DNA from: Cryptomeria japonica
Taxonomy: Eukaryota > Streptophyta > Pinopsida > Cupressales > Cupressaceae
Length of the DNA: 64,000 nucleotides
Direction: 5' to 3'
Assembly: GCF_030272615.1 (NCBI RefSeq)
Contig: NC_081405.1
Coordinates: 21,930,047 to 21,994,046 of the forward strand
Part shown: positions 58,701-64,000 of the stretch, piece after piece
How the letters are laid out: each line of letters begins with the position of its first letter
Position numbering within the stretch: position 1 is the first letter of the stretch
The notes under the pieces: generated by a model
Database searches by the model: none
Seen by the model: the letters and a program-made list of their open reading frames with translations, nothing else
Told to the model about the DNA's origin: nothing
Translations under genes and position numbers: made by a program

Positions 58701-58942
58701 TTTTGTGTGATAATACAAGTGCAATAAACATTTCTAAAAATCCCATTTTGCACACAAGGAATAAGCACATTGAATTGAAATATCACTTGTTGAGGGAAAA
58801 AGTTCAAAGTAAAGATGTTATCTTGGAGCATATTTCTACCAAGGAGCAACTTGCAGATATATTTACCAAACCTTTGCTTAAGACCACTTTCAAGTATCTT
58901 AGAAGTCAATTGGGGGTTGTCCCTCTTCATGACGCTAGTTGA
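55737..58942 (+). pseudogene. copia F pol: protease, integrase, reverse transcriptase, RNase H
   Basis: Protease has WIIDSGCSHHMTGDW at about 55892-55936, then a frameshift near 55985. Pre-integrase region 55992-56378 ends CKEC plus TAG. Integrase (56388-57071) has HTDVCGP and QQNGIAERNN, but the usual LRSDRGGEF reads LRTYQCGEF, so the second catalytic Asp is lost. Reverse transcriptase (57396-58115) keeps QMDV-type and FVDDIIFGG motifs and [11 protein letters not shown]. TAGs at 58113 and 58356 follow. RNase H has YTDADWAGNIDDRKST and [10 protein letters not shown], broken at 58590-58640. The tail TKEQLADIFTKPLL is in 58631-58942. The integrase would be inactive. Confidence 0.9.
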
Positions 58943-59332
58943 GTATGATGCTGATTACATCAGTCCCTGAACCACTTGCAGAATTTTACATGGATTGATG
59001 AAGAAGTGGATGTATTCCATAGGGGGAGCATCAAGTTGCAGAATGATGTTGATGCATAGTGAGAGAAGAATTACATTTTCTTTTTACTTTCACTTTGGCA
59101 TTGCTATCAAAGGGGGAGAAGAATTATGTGATTGAGGAGAAGAATTATGTGATTGAGGAGAAGAATTATGTGTCTGATTAGGTGAAGCAACGGCAGGCTG
59201 AAGACAAACAGAGAAAGGTGAATAATTGGTAATGTAAACTAAGATTCCTATTCACCAATCTTAGCAGCAATCAGAGGCGTTGATACTTGTATTGCCATCA
59301 ATGCCAAAGGGGGAGATTGTTGGCATTGAGGT
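58943..59332 (+). other. 3' untranslated region and polypurine tract of copia F
   Basis: A 21-base word, GAGAAGAATTATGTGATTGAG, is repeated in tandem about three times (59116-59175) after GGGG. The polypurine tract is AAAGGGGGAGAT (about 59306-59317). The next 15 bases, TGTTGGCATTGAGGT, are followed at 59333 by another TGTTGGCATT, so the LTR start is either 59318 or 59333. Confidence 0.75.
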
Positions 59333-60755
59333 TGTTGGCATTTTGCATAGAGATTGCATTAATGATATGTTGTCATTGATGTCAATTGAACCAATAATGG
59401 TATTCATGTTATTATTGATATTGTTGTTTTTGATATTGGCTAGTAACCGATAAAAAGAGCTTTGTGGAAGATGTTGTAAACCAGTATGTAAAGTTTGTGA
59501 GTTGAATTGGTGAACCGGTGTAAAGGGTTAAAACCTTTCTATACAATGTAATTGGTAAACCCTATCAGCTATTAATACCTAATCAATCAAGTTTGTTGGT
59601 TTATTATCTGATAAGCGATAATGATGGAGACACGTGTGATCATTGTATGATGATAAGTTCAAATTGTTTTGGGGCATTTGTTTATTGTCTAGGGAAGGAG
59701 CAAAGTGGATTGCATCTAATGTATAGCACGTGATGAGTTACAAAGTTTGATGAAGCAGTGATCATGGAGCGGTTGGAATTTTCTTGAAGAATGTGAAAAG
59801 ATTGTCATGATTTCTAACGGTCAAGATTATACCGACTTGTTTGTAATCTTGATGATGAGAATTAGGTTTTTGTTGTGTTATCGACCTAATTGATTTGTAT
59901 TTAAGGTCGATAAAGTTGTTTGTAAAGGTGGTTGGCAAGATTGATAGAAACATGTTGAGTGTGTAGTTTCCTAACCAGTGAATGGATCTGCACTTTCAGT
60001 GAAGCCAGATTGAAGCTTAGAAGGATCTGATCAAGCAAATGTAGTGATACTCTGACAGATCAAGAAAACCTATTGTTTTCTAACAATTATAGTAGAATTG
60101 AAATCCCTTAACTGGGTAAGCTCTAACAAGCTTTGTTACTCATTAAATCCTCTAACAAGGTGGTCCATTAGCCTGGATTCTTAAATCCTCCAGCAAGGTT
60201 ACTCCTAACAGGGTATTGTTCTTTTCATCAAGGCATTTTTGTAAATCCCCTAACTGAGTGATTCCTAACTGGAATTAGTTCTTAACAGGACTTATTGTAA
60301 GGCTTTAACATGCTTGGCTCTTAACAGGGCGAACTTCATAAGAGTTCAGATAGCTATCCTTGTGAGTCTCATCTCACCATGGTTTTTACCTATTTGGGTT
60401 TTCCACGTATAAACATTTGTGTCAAGTGGTGAATTCTTTTGTGGTTATGATCTTATTTGTTGATTTGATTAACTTCTGATAAGGCATGATAAGTAGAAGC
60501 ATTGAGAGATGAATATGTTGAGTTATGATTAAGCATTGTTTATGTTTACAAGATTGAAGTTGTTTATTGTTAAGTTGTCATAACAGTTAAATCGGTTGAT
60601 GTCAAGTATTCTTATGAATATTGATCTTGATTGAGATATGTTTGCTTTGTGTGACTGAGTTTGAGTTTGGAAACTTTGTATCAATTTTTCAATATACTAA
60701 TTTAGGCCCCTCTCTCAGTATTCTATCGGATACTTATTCTTTCACCATACCATTA
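59333..60755 (+). repeat. 3' LTR of copia F (1423 bp)
   Basis: Matches the 5' LTR without its insertion and ends CCATTA (altered CCATCA) directly before GATAG. Confidence 0.9.
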
Positions 60756-60760
60756 GATAG
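60756..60760. repeat. Target-site duplication of copia F, right copy
   Basis: GATAG, identical to 51710-51714. Confidence 0.9.
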
Positions 60761-62205
60761 AATTTCTTTGTCCTTTGTCGGAAGGAGGTCTTATTTGTTG
60801 CTTCCTCATTTTCCTACTTCTGGTGAAACTATCTTCTCCCATCTTCCCTTTACCTTTGGGATCTACATTGTTCCTTCTTCTTGTAGCATTGGTCTCCCTT
60901 TTTGTATGCAAGTCCTCACTAATTGTTCTTAGGTCAACCTTCTTCTGGGGAGTATTTCTGACTGTGAAGGTATATCCCTTGTTCTCTCCATTTGAGGAGA
61001 CAAATTGAATGTCATTATGGGGGACATTCTTGCTGGTGGAGCATTCACTAGCCCCACTTCCTAATCCTTCAGTGTCCTTGGCATGCTTCTTCTTCTTCAA
61101 CATCTTGTCCAAGGCATCACTACTCCCATCAAACCAGATTCTTACCTTGAGCTCATCCTAACACTTCTCAAGGTCAATTCAGAGAGACTCCATTTCTCCA
61201 AGCATCTTATGATATTATTTATCTTTAACTTCTAGCCTAGATGCTAGATATTCACACCGGCACACCTTGGTGAACTTTTCCCAGCACTTAAACTCTAAGA
61301 TGCATTTCTCAGATTCCTCAAGGCATTTTGTCAGCTGATTCTACTATATTATAGTAGCATTCTTGAAAATCTTGTATTCATTTCTCAGATTCTCGCTTTC
61401 ACTTTTCTTGGAGTCCAAGATTGATTTCAAATCATCAGTCAATATTTTTGTCTCTTCTAGTTGAGTGGTCAATAAACCAACCTTTTGGTTTGATACTTCA
61501 AGGCAGGTTCTCAATTGGCAGCAATCCTCATGAACTGATCTTTTGTAGTTTTTAAAATCATTTTTAACATTTTGAATCTCTTCTAGAGCACTTACCAGTT
61601 CACACTCAAGATATACTTCTGCATCTTCTTCTTCTTCATCATCACTGCCAAACACATCTTGTCAATGGGATCTATTTTCCCTATCACTTTCAGATGTGTG
61701 CACTTCATCTTTAGATCCTTGACCCATGAAGAGGTGGGTTCCTTCTTTACCAAAGTTCCAACTGCTAGTGGATCTTCCTTCATCAATTGCAGATACATGA
61801 GATGCATTTCTCATCAAATCATCACTAGCCAGTTTTGCAGTAGTAGGCTCATTTCTAGAGAGCTTTTTCAATCTCTCCCATAAGTTTTTTGGTGTTTTGC
61901 ATCTATCCACCTGTGAGCCCACTAAATATAGTCCTCATGGCATCTTCATTGCACAAGCATCTCCTTTCTTCTTTAGATCTGGTGGGAGGACTAGCATTCA
62001 TAGGGAGGTCATTAATAATTGACATCCATACATCGAATCCTAGGGAGGATAGGAAGACTTCCATTCTACAACTCCAAATAGAATAGTTTGAACCATCAAA
62101 CACAGGAGAAGGGATTGACACTAAACAAATCATTGTATCCTTAAGCCAAAATCTACCCCAGCTGGAGAAAGCTCGTCTAACTGGGAACCTATGCTCTGAT
62201 ACCAA
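60761..62205 (-). pseudogene. Element E gag, N-terminal and coiled-coil part
   Basis: On the minus strand coding begins at the primer site, with the first open part 62205-61903 (PSPVFDGSNYSIWSCRMEVFL, the DUF4219-like start of copia gag). A UBN2-type part follows (61922-61662, KTPKNLWERLKKLSRNEP), then an acidic run and a long coiled coil (61655-61344, DDEEEEDAEVYLECELVSAL; LTTQLEETKILTDDLKSIL), then a basic Ser/Thr/Lys-rich part (61112-60753). The gene is then cut at the target site of copia F and continues at 51709. This architecture is known from SIRE/Maximus-like copia elements. Several stops. Confidence 0.8.
62193..62204 (-). other. Primer-binding site of element E
   Basis: Minus strand TGGTATCAGAGC, perfect initiator tRNA-Met complement, two bases inside the LTR. 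Confidence 0.9.
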
Positions 62206-62206
62206 T

Positions 62207-64000
62207 TGTTAGACACAATGTACCACCGGTTCTCAAACTTTTCTCTTTAGTGACCTAGGTGTGTATACTGGTTATGGGATCTAACACAATGTAGTCATAC
62301 CGATTAGTGGGGAGACTAACACAAATGCAATCACACAAGGGAACATCACATAACACTAGCATATATGAGGAAAACCCAAGATGGGGAAAACCTCAGTGAG
62401 CAATGTTGTTGGAGTCTACTGTTCCAATCCAACATCACAATCAAAACTCTCTTATAATGTTTAGGGCACCAACCCAAGGAGCACCAACCCTTGATTTAGG
62501 GCACCAACCCAAGGAGTACCAACCCTTGATTTAGGGCACCAACCCAAGGAGCACCAACCCCTAACTTGTTTATGGGCTACCACCCAAAGGAACTACAATC
62601 CCTGCACTGAGCTACAACTCAATGGTCACTATGAAAACATCAATCACAAAAGTAGTTATTTTGTTACAAGTGAATCTTGCAACCATTCCAAATACCTTAC
62701 TCTACCACTGAGATACCTTCTCCGCTACACCGGTACACTTCTCATGTTGCTCTCATCTGCTGCTTCTCTACCAGTAAACTCTACTGGTACACCTCTCCTC
62801 TTCTTCTACTCTACTAGATCTCCACCTTACTCTTTTCTTTTTACCAGTACTACACTCTGTCAATCCACTATCTGCCTTCTCTACAACTCTCTTCAATTCT
62901 GCTCTGTCGGTATAACCACTACAAGTTTTGCACTGCTACCGATTGAACACTTCAACCTGATTCTTCCTCATTCTCACTCTCTTCTCAGATACTCATTGAG
63001 AACTTGGCTATTTTTCTCTTATATGCAGAAGTAATACTTAATCACTTCACAGTAGCACACTCTTATTCCATTCAACAACAACCTTCAATGAGTTTGACTT
63101 CATTATTTATAGCTTGGTTTTCTCGCCAAAAACTAATTCAAAAAACATGGGCTATTAGGGTTTCCTCATCAACCTCGAGGCAAACCAAATCCAATCAGAT
63201 CTTGTTTGATATGATCTCCCAAATAGCCAAATGTACAACTCTGCCATTAACATACCTTCCAATAAATATTTTCCATCTTTGGCGATCTTCTTTTTCCCTT
63301 ATCGGCTGATTTCTTGGTGAACCACCAAGATCGGTCTTGTTGTTTCCTTCATCTGCCTCGATCTCCTCAATCACTCTTAGCTGGCCCTAAGTTGTCCTCT
63401 AGACCTCATGACGCAAACCTCTACAACATGTCCCATGATTTGTGGGATCTTCCATTAATGTCGACCAACTCTGCAACTACTCCGTAGGTGTACATTCCTT
63501 CTTCATCCGAAAGGAGGTCCACCACCTTGACTCATGTGGCATCCATGTCGACTAGCTGCCAGCTTGACTCTACATGTCAGTCTAGATAGGATGACTGACC
63601 AAACACTCTACCAGTTTCTCTTCTCTGTCAATTTACTAACCCTGTCGGTTAATCCCTCAAACCGGTCTGTCATCAACCTTGCACTCTACTTCTCTCCCGG
63701 TGGAATCGGTCAGCACTCTTGCTAACCTACCTTATGTACATCTTCATCAGATGGGGAGTCTTCTTCATCTACACCTTATCCATATTAGTGGTTGAATTAC
63801 ATACCGATAAACACTCTTGATCTGTATCAACATCTAAACATTCCTTCTCAGTCGGTTTAGTGCATATCCCTAATTTCATGCACTTGATGCACACCTCTTC
63901 TTCGTTATCTCACAAAACTATGATACACAGAATATGTAATAGGAAATAAGTTCCACTTACCAGTGAAGTGACACCTTGTCTTCTACATCCTACAATGTAC
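62207..64000 (-). repeat. 5' LTR of element E, cut by window end
   Basis: Matches 46793 to about 48531 in order. About 560 bp should remain beyond the window, judging by the other copy. Open frames 62744-63309 and 63534-63725 parallel those in the other LTR and are not called as genes. Confidence 0.9.
62461..62565 (-). repeat. 35-bp minisatellite, three units, in the 5' LTR of E
   Basis: Units start at 62461, 62496 and 62531 (TTAGGGCACCAACCCAAGG...). The 3' LTR has a single unit at about 47068-47100, so two units were gained in this copy or lost in the other. Confidence 0.92.

Larger units (their letters stand above)
51715..60755 (+). mobile_element. Ty1/copia retrotransposon F with target-site duplication
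   Basis: The 5' LTR is 51715-54792 (3078 bp because of a 1.67-kb insertion), the 3' LTR 59333-60755 (1423 bp; possibly from 59318). GATAG flanks both sides exactly (51710-51714 and 60756-60760). Internal order is primer site (54795-54806), gag, zinc knuckle, protease, integrase, reverse transcriptase, RNase H and polypurine tract (about 59306-59317). It sits inside E's gag. Many stops and frameshifts show a non-functional copy. Confidence 0.93.
46793..64000 (-). mobile_element. Copia-type element E with 2.3-kb LTRs, pol missing, runs off the window
   Basis: The left LTR (46793-49090) and the start of the right LTR (62207 onward) match. The right one is followed inward by a primer site (minus strand TGGTATCAGAGC, 62204-62193) and gag, the left one by a polypurine tract (49091-49104, minus-strand CCAAAGGGGGAGAT). 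So the element is on the minus strand with its 5' LTR at the right edge. Gag is split by copia F (51715-60755). Between gag and the 3' LTR no protease, integrase or polymerase is present; instead a fragment of another copia (49867-51215) lies there. Confidence 0.85.

Noticed and set aside
1-64000. tRNA genes at TGGTATCAGAGC sites
   Set aside because: These are LTR primer-binding sites; no cloverleaf can be folded around them by eye.

Overview
The window is intergenic plant nuclear DNA made almost entirely of nested transposable elements. No host gene, rRNA, tRNA or CRISPR array is supported. The content (Ty1/copia and Ty3/gypsy LTR retrotransposons with tRNA-Met-type primer sites, 5-bp target duplications, long LTRs, elements inside elements, slow decay by point stops and frameshifts) fits a large-genome seed plant. 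A conifer or other gymnosperm is my best guess, but species cannot be read from the sequence.

Layout. (1) 1-2625: 5' part of a minus-strand copia element (LTR 1408-2625, gag/protease 1-1350), cut by the window edge. (2) 2626-4071 and 11876-12686: two halves of older sequence, probably the 3' end of a gypsy-like element, split by a complete copia element at 4072-11875 (two 1546-bp LTRs, perfect CATCC duplication). (3) 12687-18874: decayed minus-strand copia element whose 3' LTR is truncated. (4) 18895-19217: CT-rich microsatellite. (5) 19218-20963 plus 39857-42830: an old DNA transposon with a degenerate DDE-type transposase gene and a 3' tandem array. It is split by an 18.9-kb minus-strand LTR element (20964-39851, GGGCT/GGACT) with giant ~4.0-kb LTRs around only 2.9 kb of internal DNA, which holds a gag fragment and a 299-codon acidic ORF but no pol. 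One of those LTRs is itself split by a complete chromodomain-bearing gypsy element (31568-39554, perfect GTAGG duplication). (6) 42984-46792: remnants of two smaller LTR elements and a solo LTR (43512-44745) of the same family as the first element. (7) 46793-64000+: a minus-strand copia element with 2.3-kb LTRs and a coiled-coil gag of the type seen in SIRE-like elements. It is missing pol, holds a fragment of another copia, and is split inside gag by a copia element at 51715-60755 (perfect GATAG duplication), whose 5' LTR carries a further 1.67-kb insertion with an unrecognised gene.

The strongest results are structural: four insertions delimited by target-site duplications (three perfect, one with a single mismatch), the giant-LTR element without pol, the ~13-unit diverged repeat inside its LTRs, the three primer-site-like motifs in its leader, and the interrupted transposase gene. 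Coding regions are described as pseudogenes because nearly all carry in-frame stops or frameshifts, several in catalytic motifs. All identity statements come from reading by eye; no alignment was computed.
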